This document shows positions 34,249 through 46,802 of a stretch of 64,000 bases of DNA, piece by piece (position 1 is the first letter of the stretch; every line of letters begins with the position of its first letter). The stretch is taken from positions 1-64,000 of the forward strand of contig MCFL01000100.1 of the NCBI GenBank assembly GCA_002102555.1, given 5' to 3'. The translations under genes and the position numbers were made by a program. Under the pieces are notes generated by a model. That model saw only the letters and a program-made list of their open reading frames with translations, was not told the DNA's origin and did not search any database. This DNA is from Catenaria anguillulae PL171 (taxonomy: Eukaryota; Blastocladiomycota; Blastocladiomycetes; Blastocladiales; Catenariaceae).

Positions 34249-35087
34249 ACTTGAGTGCTCGTGCTAGGGTGACTTGGCTTCATGGACAATCGAGAGAGGC
34301 ACAGAGTGGATACATGTAAAGAAAGTCGTTTCCGGCCGGTCCAGGCCTTGAAGGTGAGTGATGGCGGCTGGTGGAGCCTACTGATTTGGTTTTCAATGGA
34401 CAAGGTTTTTTGGATGGTCGCGACAGAGATCACAATCACTCGCTTTGCTTCAGAGTCGCCGCTCTTTCGTTGCTGGTGCATGCAGGAGGATGGACCGGCC
34501 GGGTCGAGGCCAGAGACTAATGAGTTTGAAGTAAATAGTTGAGTGTTTGGATCGAGTAGTCAAAGTACCTTGTCTCACAAAGCGCCGACATGCGTTGTGG
34601 ACTCAGCACCGGCGCCACCGCCCAAGCACGCCTCGCCCTGGGACACTGGGCTGCACCCCCGCTGGTTACGTTCTGGCTGACTCTCAAAGTCGGACATCAT
34701 GTACGAGCATGTATGCCCGCGTCAAGTCCATGTCCCTGTATAGGGTCAGGATGAATAAATACACAGGTTCTCTTAGCCATAACAGCCACCGCCATATAGC
34801 AAGAGCGGGCAACGGCGGCTCTGGTCTATCTACTATTAACACTCATCATCGAGGACTTTACGGCTCGATCCGGGGTGCAACAACCTCACTTCTTCCCAGC
34901 TGAGCTGGGCGAAAGCCCTCGCACGCTCGAATCCTGCCCACGTTCCATCCTTTTTCGTTCCCACGCAAGCTCCACCTCAGCTCGAGCTCTAGTACTACCA
35001 ATTATACATGCACCCGCCGCCGTTAACGCCAACCGCCCCCACCAGATTACTCTAAGCACTTGACGTTTTGATTCATTTACCACTACC
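34249..35087. other. Intergenic between divergent membrane-protein and ARMC9 genes
   Basis: About 840 bp containing both promoters. Only short frames are present; none has ordered protein-like sequence. Confidence 0.45.
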
Positions 35088-37920
35088 ATGAACATCACCG
35101 AGCGCCAAGCTGCCAGCCTTGTCCGAGAGGTGCGCCAACGCCAACGACACTCGCTCATGTCCGCCATGTTTACTCGTGCTGATCACTCGAATGAATGCCA
35201 TCACCTTCACGGGACACATGTATACAGTTTCTTGACTGCTCCAACCTCACCGACACCTTGACCACCTTCAAAACCGAGTACGCGGCCCGGGGCCATACAT
35301 TTTTACCGCTCGCGTCTGCCAAAGCCACCGTGACCTCGGCCGATATCAAGGCTTCGCTTCTCAAGCATTTCAACCATGGAGAACGTGGTCAGTTTTTCAA
35401 CTTGTGGGACACCCACATTCCCGACGGCACGCGCAATGGACCGGATGCCATGAGACTCGAGTTTTATACCAGCATTCATTTTGCCATCTTTCCCGCCAAC
35501 AAGCATGTGGAGCAAGGCGTGACCAAGGTACATTGCCGTAGACCTGCCAACCGGTATGTGGAAACGAGATCTGACTTGGGCAGCATTGGGTACAGCTTCC
35601 AATATCGTCAACACTGGATACTTTTAAAGCCTTTCTCGAAACCCGCGGCTCCCAACTGTCGCAGACTGCAGAGTTCTTGCCCTACTACGCGTTACCATAC
35701 ATGCCCGATCCGAGTTCCCACCCGACCTTTGCAGCTCTATTCACTGTGCGTCGCATCCATCAAGTCTTGCTTACTCTGCAACCGAACTGACTGCTTTCCA
35801 TCATCCGAGCGTATTAGAAAGACTGGCTCACCGACCTCCGCACCCGCCTCACGGCCTTTATCGACACCAACGTCCACGTCCACGTCCCCTCGCGCCTCTC
35901 CGACATGATTGTCTCCATGGAAGAACTCAAGGCCAAAGACATTCGCCTGCTAAAACGACACCAGGTGCTTCAAGCAGACTACCACAACTTGCTTGCAATC
36001 GCGTCCGAGCTGATTGGCGCGCTCGCCAATTCACTCAATGGACAGCGCATTTCGCAAGAATATGTCGCTGGCGTGCTCGAGAGGATGCAGGCGTTGAGGA
36101 AGAACTCGTCCATGTCTGGCAATGGTGGGACAGGTACCGGACATCAAGGGAGCGGGACAGGTGGAGGCGGCCAGCAATTTGGGCCAAAGTACTTGAATTA
36201 TGAGGCGATCAAGAGTTTGTTGGCGAGCCATGACGGTGGGGCAAACGGGGCAAGGACCAAGGTGGTGCTCTTGCATGCTTTGCGCCAGGTTCGTCGCATT
36301 TCCGATATCTTATGTCTCTTGTAATTGTTCCCCACCTCACCTACTTCCTACTTCTATGACGACAGCGTGCCATCCATCAACCAACAGCGCAGCACCAGAG
36401 ACTCGTCATCAAGACCTTCATCGATTACGATCTGCTACACTTCCACTCGACTGCTCACCAGCCACTTCTCGACCTCTTTACCAACTCACACCATCCAGCG
36501 CTCAAAGACCAGGCCGCCAAGTTTGCCAACTTGCTTTGCAGCTACCACGTTGGCCGCGCCTACTTTACCCATCAGCACGAGCATGCCTTCCTGAAAACCA
36601 TCCTGGCCGCCCTCAAGACCGCCGACCGACCAACGACCCACCACCACTGCCTTGGCATTCTCGAAAAGCTGTCGCTGCGGCGGTCCGTGCAAAGCTACCT
36701 GATCCTCCAAGCCGACATGATCCAATATCTGGTCGTGAGCGTGCTTCCCGATGCACAAGACCAGCTTGCCGACGCCACGGTCGTGTATGCCGTCGCCTTG
36801 TTGCTCAACTTGTGCCAGCGGACCGCAGGCAAGAGGCGGATTGCGCGTGAGGCCGACCGTGGAAAGCTCTTGGACGCTGTGCTAAAGCAGTTGGCAAACT
36901 TGTTGGAACATGCTGAGCCGCTTGTCAAGAGTTATGTGCATGGCATCTTGTTTACGCTGGCAGACGTGCCCGTGATTGCCGAGCGGGCTAAAGAGATGGG
37001 GTTACCAGAGATGATTGGGTACATTCGCGAGTCCATGGCCAAAGGGGGTGGCGCTGGCATGCAGGACGATGTGCTTGTGCGGCAAATGGATCGGTTGTTG
37101 GCCAAGTTTCGGAAGGGTGGGAACGCGGGTGCGTGGGACACCGAAGAGTTGACGGGATCGGACGATGACGAGGCAGATGACGATGGGGAGGAGGAAGTTG
37201 AGGAGTGTGACGCGGGTGAGGAGGCGGATGCGTCAGCAGAGCTGGGGGGCGAGGCCGGCGCTGGAGATGAGGCGTTGGGTGAGGAGTTTTTGAGACAGTT
37301 TGCCGCACCAGATAGTCGGTCGCAGGGCAAGTTGGTGCCTGCCAAGCCCGTTGTCAAGGTATGCATGTCCACGTTTTTCACTCTGGCAATTGTCGACGTT
37401 ACATACTGACCTTGGGTGTGTAAAAATTCAGCAATCAAACCCTGGGCATGACTCGCAAGCATCGACCAATGTCATGGACCAGCTTCGGCGCCAAGTCTCG
37501 GACGCGCGGGCGGCTGCAGCGGCAGGCAGTAGCAGGCCATCGTCTGCTGGCCGCCTTCCAACTCCACCGACGAGCGGCTCGATGGGTGGCGGGCTCATGG
37601 CTTCTCAGTCTTCCCCTCCAGCTGCGGCTCGCCGCCCAAGCTCGACCGCACGCACCAGCAGCCCACTGGCTCGCCCTCCGAGCGTTGGTCCCGGGAATCC
37701 GATAGAATCGCCGCTCACGCGATCAAGAGCAGTCAAGGTCAGCCAGCCGGGCGGGATGGTCGGAAGTTCGCTTATCCGAGACGAACATTCAACCTCGCCG
37801 CTTCCGCCGCCACGTTTAAAGGATGGCCGCGAGCTGGGAAGGCAGGAGCTGATCGAGTACACGGGCGCGTTTTCGACGCGCACGAAACTGGCAAGGACCC
37901 CTCCAACATCGTCCACATAG
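35088..37920 (+). CDS. ARMC9: ARMC9-like LisH/armadillo cilium protein
   Basis: Six exons (35088-35129, 35228-35527, 35584-35745, 35818-36288, 36366-37358, 37432-37920), all phase 0, give 818 aa. The start includes a LisH-like helix split by intron 1 (LVRE + FLDCSNLTDTLTTFKTEY). Family blocks follow: TAEFLPYYALPYMPDP, IASELIGALANSLNGQRISQ, KYLNYEAIKSLL, then armadillo-type helices with CLGILEKLSLRRSVQSYLIL, YAVALLLNLCQRTAGKR and VKSYVHGILFTLADVPVI, all close to animal ARMC9. An acidic linker and a Ser/Pro-rich tail end the protein. ARMC9 localises to the basal body/daughter centriole and cilium and is a Joubert-syndrome gene in humans. Its presence implies that this fungus builds a flagellum. 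Confidence 0.93.
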
Positions 37921-38025
37921 AATGAATTGGTTGCCGTGAAAACAAGTGCATTTCATATTGTTTTGGATTACCAATTGCTATCGACCGTTCTCTTGTCTCT
38001 ATTAATGAATTTCAGACATCAACGG

Positions 38026-38628
38026 ATGGCTTCTCGCGAGCGTCAGTGGGCCGGCACCCAAGTGCATTCGACGGACGTGGGTGTGGCAGTGAGTGGGAGG
38101 GAAATGGGTGCAACACAGCCAAGTCCTATGGGTGGCGTTGTGTTCGCTTCACCCGTCAAGCTAGTCACGCTCGAACGCCTCAAATGTAAGCATTGCCTTG
38201 GGCACAAGAGCACTCAATTGCTGCACAATCGCTGAGCTTCCCGTCCGCTCCACTGTTCGGCTTTGGCCGTGTGTGGGTCGTGCGTTATGTCAGGGGTGAC
38301 TGCCAGTGATGAAGGGTCGTCGATCCATCCAGGCGAGGGAACATGTTGCGCGATGGATAGATGTACTCGAACATCACCGGTTACAACTGAATGACTTCAA
38401 TGGATTCAGGCATTTCACATTCGGCAATCTCTTTTCTATGACTCATCTGCCCAGCGGTCGACTCTTGTGGACTACAGTTTGACCCCATCGACGAACCAGC
38501 AACCCAGGCAAGTGTGGCGCGCATCCGCCCTCGAACAGTACCGCCATCATTCGAATTCGTCCAGGCTGGTTCACCAGGAAATAATCGCCTCCCGGGTATC
38601 TGTATACAATGTCAAGCTCTCCAGTTGA
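38026..38628 (+). CDS. Possible small three-exon gene, 129 aa
   Basis: An ATG frame 38026-38185 (MASRERQWAGTQ...SPVKLVTLERLK) ends at a good GTAAGC donor. The segments 38307-38362 (MKGRRSIQAREHVARWID) and 38455-38628 (RSTLVDYSLTPSTNQQPRQV, then WRASALEQYRHHSN) join in phase through 121- and 92-nt introns with CAG acceptors. The encoded sequence is charged and ordered-looking, but I recognise no family. Against it: the stop overlaps the first possible ATG of the ACAP gene by 20 nt, although that gene could start at 38684. Candidate only. Confidence 0.33.
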
Positions 38629-41600
38629 AGGCATGCCCGGCGGCGCAGTATCGCCAACGACCGCCGCGTCGACGTCGACGAGCATGCTCCATTGGCCGCG
38701 TCTCAACTTGCGTGACTGCTTGGTTGACCCGCCATCGCTCCGCAAAGGGATCGAAGATGCCGAAACGGCGGTTTCCCGATATGAATCTCTATTGCGATCG
38801 CTTGTCAAGGTTTCCAAGTCAAGCCTCGAGGCTGCGCGCAGTAAGTTTTGACCTGAATCGAGCCAATGTGCCATTTGTCATCATTGACGCTGACGATTTT
38901 ATCGGACTCGTCACTCGCCACCTGTCACTCCTTGATTAGATTCCAACGAAAAGCAACGTCAATTCACGGAAGAACTCATTCGAGTATCGCGGATCGTGTC
39001 AGACGGAGAACCCGAATTCGATTCATTCCTGTCCCGGCTCGACGACGAGCTGACCATGTATCGCGAGATGCACGACCAATTTGTTCGTTTTCTTTCCGCA
39101 GGCTCTTGGTCTTCAATGATCTCAGGCGCTTACATACTTCGTTCCTGTCTTTCTCGTGTGGAAATGTCCTGCTGACAGATCAGCCTCACGCAACACGTTT
39201 TCATCGAGGCCGTGGAGGATTTTCTTGCAACTCACATCGTGACGCTCAAGGTGCGTCCTGATCATGCTGCCCGTGCCACAACAAGCGTCTTGATTCCTGG
39301 TTGTATTTCCGCCATTACTCGGAATCGCTTAGGACGCGAAAAAGAAGTTTGAATCCGCGAGCGACTCGCTCGACTCTGCCCTCGACAAGTATCTTGGTAA
39401 GAAGCACGGTGACTCTAGCATCCCCGAGAGTGCCCGAGATGTTGCAGACGCGCGGCGCTCCTTCCACGAAGCCTCCCTCAACTACTGCGCCCGTCTCAAC
39501 GCCGTACAGGTTGTGCGCAAAGTCGAGCTCATGACGCGATTGTACGAATGGCTGGGCATCACCAATTCGTTCAATTCCCAAACGCACAATCTGATGCGCC
39601 AGCTCATGAACCCGCGCGTCGCCACGTTTACGGCAGCCGCCAACAAGCTGCGCGACGAGACGTCACGTGAGGCCGCGGCCATGGATCGCCTCAAGACTCG
39701 ATTGGTTGAGGCGTATGCAAATACGTACAATCCCATGAATAAGGGCATTTTTGGTACGTATGCTGGTTCTCTGCCTGCTGATGTTTTTTTCCTGATGGAG
39801 TAGAGGGCCCCGCTCATGCTTGTTGCCGTCGCCGTTGCTCGCGTACAGATACCATCAAGGCCGCCACGCTCTCAACCGCCGCTGCATCCTCGGCCAACGC
39901 GACCCCATCCGGATCTCCTTCCATCCGCCCTGCTTCCTCGCCAATTCCTTCGAGCCCGCTTCCGTCATCGGGACCGATTGGTTCATCAAACGCCGATCCC
40001 GCAGGCGAATGGACCGTAGTCGATGCCGAACCAGTACTCAAAGCTGGATACCTGCTGAAAAAGAACCAAGCTCAACGGATGCGCGTATCGTGGTCACGTC
40101 GCTACTTTGTGATACGAGGCGAGTTGCTGGTGTACCAGCAGCGAGACAAGGACACGGAGCCTGTCGTGGCTGTGAATTTGAGTACGTTGCTCCTTTCCTT
40201 GACGTGACCCACAAACCGCCGTCAAGTCCTTGCTGATCTCATTAGAGTCACTCGACGATTTTAGGGTTGAGCACCGTCAAGCCATGCGACCCGACAACCG
40301 AGCGCCGATTTGCGTTCCAGATTATTTCCAACTCAAAGTACGCCCCTTGGCTCATGTATTGGTCTCCTCATCATTCCAACTGACAAGCTGGCTATGCATG
40401 TGTAGAACGTACATTCTGCAAGCCGAAAACGAGGAAGACATGAATTCATGGATCGACTCGCTGCAAAAAGCCATCGGCGGCGCCCTGCAATCATCCAACC
40501 CGCCTTCGTCGCATGGCCTCGGCAAGTCTGGGTCCAAAAAGGAAACCTTGTCGTCCGACGTTTCGCCCGCCATTCTCGAAGCGAACCGCGCCATGGAGGA
40601 GCAAAAGAACATTGTGTCACGCATCCGTGGCGTCTCCGGTAACAATGTGTGTTGCGATTGCGGTCACGAAGATCCCGAATGGGCGTCCATCAACTTGGGT
40701 GTCGTTCTTTGCATCGAATGCTCGGGGATTCATCGCAGTTTTGGCACGGCCGTGTCCAAAGTCCGGTCGCTCATCTTGGATAAATGGGACGCGGACATGG
40801 TGGAGTGCATGTGCAAGCTGGGCAACAACAAGGTCAACGCCGTGTACTTGCGGTTGCTTCCCGACAATGTCAAGGCCCCAGGCATGGCGAGCAGCGCCGA
40901 TCGGGCGACTCGTGAGGCGTGGATCAAGCGCAAGTATGTGGCCAAGGAGTTTGTTTCTCGTGATGGGGTATTGGCCACATTGGCGGGAGCAACATCGGCA
41001 GTCGAGTCAAATGGGCCGCCGTCGTCGCATGAGGCGTTCTGGGATGCGATCCGGGCGGGCGACCTGTCGCGTGCGCTCGCGCTGTACACGGTGGGCGCCA
41101 GCATTGATTGGCAGCATCCGACACACGGGTACCGTACAGCGTTGCACGAGGCTGTGCGTAATGGGGATTCCGTCGCGTGCGAGTTCCTTCTTCAGTGGGG
41201 ATGCAACGTCAACATTCAGGACAAGGAGAATTGGACGCCGTTGCATTATGCGGCCGATACGAGGAACAACCAAATGGCGCATCGCTTGGTCAGGCGTTGC
41301 GGAGCGCAGTGGGATTTGAAGGATACGCGGGGCAGGGTGTGTATTGGTTCACCTTCTTGATACGCTGAGGTTTCGCTGACAAAGCCTCTCACTTGATTCA
41401 TAGACCCCACTCGATATTGCAACTGTCAAGGAGGACCCACTCATTACGACCATGCTGCGCCTCGTTGCCCTCGACCCAAATGCCGCCGGCTCCAGGTTTG
41501 GCATCTCAGAGGCGCTGAGCGACACCAATGCCAAGGGTCCCAACAGCGCCACGTCGCCGGGCGTCCAGCGCAAGCCGGTTCCCGGCTCCACCTCACTCGC

Positions 41601-41931
41601 TCCATCATCTTCTGGCCTCTCAGCGACGACGGTCGAGATTCCGTCTTCGTCCGCCATGTGGTCGTCGGGTGCCCACTCAGATCCCATTTTCGCCTCGGCG
41701 GCTGGTCGCGACACGGGATCTCCGCATTCCGTGAGTGGCAATAGTGGTGGATTCTTTGCTGCTCCGGTTTCAGGGCTGGATGATGGCGGATTTGGTTCCC
41801 TCCCACCGACAAGCACAGCATCAGGACCACCAGCGACATCCGCGTCGACTGGATCCACGCCCGGATACGGGACAGGATCGATGGCTTCGTCGAGGGTTGC
41901 CGATGGACTGGAAGAGAACCCGTGGGGATGA
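38609..41931 (+). CDS. ACAP-type Arf GTPase-activating protein (BAR-PH-ArfGAP-ANK)
   Basis: Eight exons (38609-38840, 38940-39082, 39179-39250, 39333-39753, 39849-40181, 40265-40337, 40406-41336, 41404-41931) give 910 aa. A BAR domain (about 30-280; begins CLVDPPSLRKGIEDAE) is followed by a PH domain (about 350-460; AGYLLKKNQ, STVKPCDPTTERRFAFQI, TYILQAENEEDMNSW). The ArfGAP zinc module is CCDCG...LCIECSGIHRSFG (about 505-540), with the catalytic Arg in IHRSFG. Ankyrin repeats (about 660-740; GYRTALHEAVRNGDSVACEF, NWTPLHYAADTRN) and a disordered tail follow. ACAP proteins stimulate GTP hydrolysis on Arf GTPases, mainly Arf6, at curved endosomal membranes. The PH-domain exon 40265-40337 must be read in the frame giving TERRFAFQ, not in the longer open frame. 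An alternative start is the ATG at 38684. Confidence 0.93.
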
Positions 41932-42481
41932 ATTCCATTGGTATGAATACGTGGTGAATGTGGCTATTCTTCAAACTTAACCCGGTCGGGTCAGAGACCA
42001 TTCACTTGATCGTTTCTTTGCAATTCATGTTGATGCATCAACTTTTCGCGAGGCAACCAAAGACAAGAATCTCTTGGGTCAGGACGTGAATGCGGTTGTG
42101 TGCCTGAAACTTGGCCAAGAAATTTGAGCATGGAGTCCAGCGTCGTTGAACGTGGGATATAGATCGAACGGGGCACTGATGCATGCCGCTACACTGACCA
42201 CGTCAAATGGTACATGTTAAGTTTGCCCCAAACCGCTTCGTGGAGGAATCAACGCGTCACGCCAACAGCATGACGTTTGTGTATGGCCTCCAAACAAACA
42301 CAGCCGGCTTTCCCTCTCCGGAAATCTCAAGGACCCAGTGCAACGGCAAACTATTCAAGAACTGTTGCCTTTTGGTTTCGAGCACCCTCACTGTACTCTC
42401 GATGCAACGAGGTCCTTCATGCTCACGCACCCAGTTTAACCTCAATCCGCCCATACGTGCAAGAGCACGAGCAGCTAAACC
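41932..42481. other. Intergenic, upstream of class C receptor
   Basis: About 550 bp after the ACAP stop. No gene seen; expected promoter of the receptor gene. Confidence 0.5.
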
Positions 42482-45400
42482 ATGAATCATTTGATATCAG
42501 TACTGCTTGCAGTGCCCTTGCTTTTCGCTGGCGCCGGCGCGTTACGTGTCCAGGTCGTCGTCACAAATGATCGTATGACATGTCTCCGTTCTATGTTCTA
42601 TGTTATGTTGGCCTCGACGTTCCCACTCACTCGTTCACGCCACCGTCACGCAGCCGCTACCAACCCTTATGCCAATATGGCCGTCCAAGGATGTCAGCAA
42701 ATGGCAGCCCGCAATTCCAGCATAGTTTGTACGACGACGATTCACCGGGAATCCACTGACGCCACAGTGCTCATGGCCGATTGGAACCAAACCATGCTCA
42801 CGGCGACGGATGACGTGTTTTTCGGCGTTTCTCCATTCATGGGATCCGTCCTCGAGCAGTTGGCCCCAAGGTTTCCGAGCAAGGTGTTTTCCGCCATCGA
42901 CGCTGTTGTTGAGAAGCCCGGTGAGAACATCAATGGGCTGATCTTTGCCGAGGATCACGCAGGATACTTGGCTGGTGCACTTGCGGGCGTCTTTACACAG
43001 AACAAAAAGGTTGGCGTTGTGGCTGGGATTCCGTTACCCGCACTCAAGCGGTTTGTCAATGGGTACCACAGCGGAGTCTTGAGCGTGTGCCCGACGTGTG
43101 AAGTGTACCATACGTATTTGCCATCGTTTGGCGATGCAGTGATGGGACGAGGAGCGGCAGATGCGCTCATTGCCAAGGGCATTGATGTCCTCTTTGGCGC
43201 GGCAGGATTCACCGGCAGTTCGGCAATCTTGCATGCGGCTGGGCGTGGCATTTGGGTCATTGGCGTTGACGCAGATGAGTCGCTGACGACGTTCCGCGGC
43301 CGTCGCGAAATCGATTTCTTATTGTCGTCGGCTCTCAAAAGGGTGGACGTCGCAGTTCAAACCACAATCGAGTCAATTATTGCCGGAAAAAAGGGCGGAT
43401 ACAACGTCGTATTGGATTCCGCATTGAGTACGGGTCTTGTCCTGTTTGCGCCTCAAGTTGACCCGCAATCCTGACAGGTGTCACGATTAGATGGCCTCAG
43501 CTTGGCTTCCTTCAACTCCACGCCCAACCGTGACTTTTCGACTGGCGTTTCGGTTTCCATGAAAGGATCCGACTCATGCGAGTCAACAACGTTCTCTTCG
43601 CGGTCAAATGTGCTCAACCTCGTCCAATCCTCGCTGCAGCGAAAACTCGTCTTGACCAATGTTGTCACCACAAGTGGCGACAAGCAACCCTTGGCGGCAC
43701 CGGCCAACAAGACATGGTACGATGTAGTTGCCTTTGGCGAGCGTTCCAAAGTTCAGTCAAACATGCAGGGCCATGCGACTGTGCATATAGGCAAGAACCA
43801 GCTGCTCACTTTTGGCGGGCAAACGGCGTTTGGAGAGTTTCCCAACGACGTTATGCAACTTGACTTTGACGCTTTCGTTTGGACCAAGATTTCATTGGCA
43901 ACGTCCACTGCCCCAACTGGTCGCATGTTCCATTCCATGGCGTTTGATGAGCCAACCAACAAAATCTTTGTCTATGGCGGGCAAACGGCAGGCGCCGGCG
44001 TCTCAAGTGAGAATTGGGTGTATGATGTGATGGCACGCTCATGGACGCAGCTCAATCCGCCGAGAGCACCAGGAGCGCGGACCAACATGGCGTTTGCGAT
44101 CACGGGTAGAACCATGTATGTGTTTGGCGGCATCGACTCGGCTGGCGCCCTCTTGGGCGACTTGTGGGCCTTTGATATGAGCTCGTCCACGTGGAACAGG
44201 CATGTGTGGGACTCTCCTGCCGCTGTGAGCCCTCCACCTTTGCAACACGCTTCGCTGGTGGCTGTCAACTCGACCATGCTTGCCCTCTATGGCGGAACTC
44301 TTCAAGGCGGCGCCTACTCGGCCACATTGTACAAGTATGACATTCCCACAAGCTCGTGGTCCATTCACAAGGCTCCGGGTGAATCTCGCCTCCCGCCGGC
44401 CGAGCGGATGCGCGCAGTTGCTGTCGACAAGCGACGTGTGCTGTTTACTGGCGGATTGACGGCACAAGGTCTCAGCAACACGACTTGGGTGTGGAAGCTC
44501 GATGAGAATGTTTTTGATCCTTCGGCATATGGGCCGTTACCTGCTGGCTTACACTCGCACTCGCTCGTCACATTCAATCAGTCTGCGCACGCGGGAGCTT
44601 GTGTGTGGGACCCGATTCCCATTTTCACGTTGTGCACCAAGCAGACTGTACCGGCAGTTGTGGCGATCTCGGGTGTTACCAACCGGCCAGGCGGAGGTCT
44701 GCTCGTGTCGTGGGCACATTCAGACCCACTACCGCCGCCTGTAGGAAAGCTCGATATCGGTCTTCGGCTGGCCATGGTTTCATTCAATGCCATTGGTCTC
44801 GCGACTGCGCTCTCCCTCATACTCTTCACCGTCAAACATCAAAAAGTGCCCGTAGTCAAAGCCGCCAACCCAAACTTGTCCATTATTTCCTTGATTGGAG
44901 CGGCCATGGTTCACTTGGGCATCATGACCAGCTCATCCATTGACGAGGGCCGCACAGCCATGATGCTGACAGCGTTCCTCCTTGGTGGCGGATACACTCT
45001 CATCTTTGCTGCCATCATGGTCAAGAATGGTCTCATTTACTTGTGCGTTTACCCCTTTCTGAATCCTTTCCGATCTCGTTTCGGGTTCCCCACGACGCTC
45101 ACGGTTACAATGTAGCATTTTTGCCTCAAAGACCCGTTTCAAGGTCCGGACGATGCATTTGCTCTTCATATGCGCGTTTGCACTTGGCCTCCAGTCTCTG
45201 CTGGTCGCCCTGTGGTTCCGCTTCGATACAAATCCCATTGTCACGTTGACTGTTGCGGGCGTCAAGTGGACAATCAATGCCTACAACCAGTCGTGGCTCA
45301 TCCTGTGCGCAATGCCTGTTGTGATACTCACCGTCTTTTCCGTCTTTGTCTCTTACAAGGTACGGAATTTCTTTTGGGTCAGACACTTGATTTGCCGATG

Positions 45401-45955
45401 ACATGTCTGACACGTTTCGGCCCGCTTCCGTTGCAGATTCGCCACGTCCGTTCTGATTTCAATGAGACTCAATATGTTGCTATCGCAACATATCTGATTG
45501 CCATGGCGCTTTTGGTTATTACGCCAGTCATGCTCCTCTTGGATTCACCCTTGGTTCAGTACATCATCACGACTGTCCTGGTTACCATGACGACCATGGC
45601 CGTCCAGGGGCTATTCTTTGCCAACAAGGTGTCGGCCGTTTACGTGAAGACGTTCACGACCGATAACCAAGTCGGAGCCATTAGCTTGACCCCGTCGGGG
45701 CTCCAACAAGGGACGACAAGCGGTGTGACAGCTTCCTCCAACGTATCCGAGACCAGCAACGCGTCGACAGCGTCTGGCGGACCGAGCGACGACGCGGGTG
45801 GACTGTGGTGCAAATACTGCAAGCAAAAGATTCGCGTTGCTGGCGGCAGCCGGCACAGCTCGAGCCACAAACCAGGAAAGAAGTTGTCCGAAGTTGGCGG
45901 CAAAGGCGCGACTCGCACTCGTGAGTTGTCCACTCTGTCCCCGACTGGCCGGTGA
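42482..45955 (+). CDS. Class C GPCR with BMP/nucleoside-binding-like ectodomain and kelch repeats
   Basis: Five exons (42482-42572, 42654-43427, 43491-45042, 45116-45359, 45437-45955), in phase, give 1059 aa. A signal peptide (MNHLISVLLAVPLLFAGAGA) is followed by a periplasmic-binding-protein fold like the BMP/PnrA lipoprotein family (about 20-300): VFFGVSPFMGSVLEQLA, VVAGIPLPALKRFVNGY and GIWVIGVDADESLTTFRG. Next come about five kelch repeats (about 390-645), for example LLTFGGQTAFGEF and MYVFGGIDSAGALLGDLWAF. Seven hydrophobic helices (about 705-950) follow the metabotropic/GABA-B-like order, with ISLIGAAMVHLG and a loop ASKTRFKVRTMHLLF. The ~108-residue cytoplasmic tail contains CKYCKQK...RHSSSH, a C-x2-C-x11-H-x3-H arrangement. 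I infer a G-protein-coupled chemoreceptor, perhaps for nucleosides or related small molecules; ligand and coupling are unknown. Confidence 0.9.
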
Positions 45956-46802
45956 AGAAATCGTTGAGTCGTTCGGCCTCTGTCTCTGACTGGGTGTTTC
46001 CTTTGCGCTCACGCATTTCCCCACCCAATGACAGTAGCTGCATGATCCCTCGCATTGATCGAGTTTCAATAGAGACCTGTTTCGTTCGATACCTGTACGT
46101 CGTATCAGTTTGTGAATCAGGATTTCGTTGAGGGTGACGTTGAACGTTGCGTTGAAGGATGGATTCGCGTGGAACAGTCAAGAACTCTTGGCAGAACAAT
46201 GATGGACGATGCGACGTCACCACTTGGCAACCGAGGTGGGCAACTCGTTCTGAAGCAAACTCCGACCCTGTACTTAGCAAATCCTTAAATCACTGTGTGC
46301 AATTCATTGCTTCATTCCAATAGTCTGCCAAAAGACACATTTCTCTGTTCTTTTGTGGTCGTTCGTTCTTGTTTTCACGGCCCATGTACGTGCATGTTCG
46401 CTTGCTGCTTGCTGCTTGGAAAGTTACCAGTGAGCCAGAGTTGGCCATTGGCCAACGACACCTTTCCGTATTTGACCGCATCATCGCTTTTCTGATCACT
46501 TTATGTATGCTGTATCGGCACAGACAATCCCTCTTCACAGCTGCCCGGCTCCCAGCTCAGAGTTGCACATTCCCACACCCACCGCCGCTCCGGTTACCCG
46601 CCCATTGCCACCCGCTTGCACTTGACCGCATCTGAACATCTGCACCTCCCATTCTGATTCTGGATGGCTGGTTCTTACTTCAACAATCGATCCCCTGCTG
46701 CATTCCGCAACGCCCTTTCTCCCCTGCTCGCGGCTGCGGCTGGCTCAACTATCCCATTCTCTAAACATCGCCGCCGTTGCACTCAGTCGATACAAGACGA
46801 CC
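45956..46802. other. Intergenic, nothing recognised
   Basis: About 850 bp between the receptor stop and the next ATG. It is pyrimidine-rich and promoter-like near 46.5-46.8 kb. Short frames only. Confidence 0.45.

Noticed and set aside
40230-40405. ACAP frame open straight through an intron
   Set aside because: The uninterrupted frame gives sequence unlike any PH domain, while splicing at 40337/40406 in another frame restores TERRFAFQIISNSK + TYILQAENEED.
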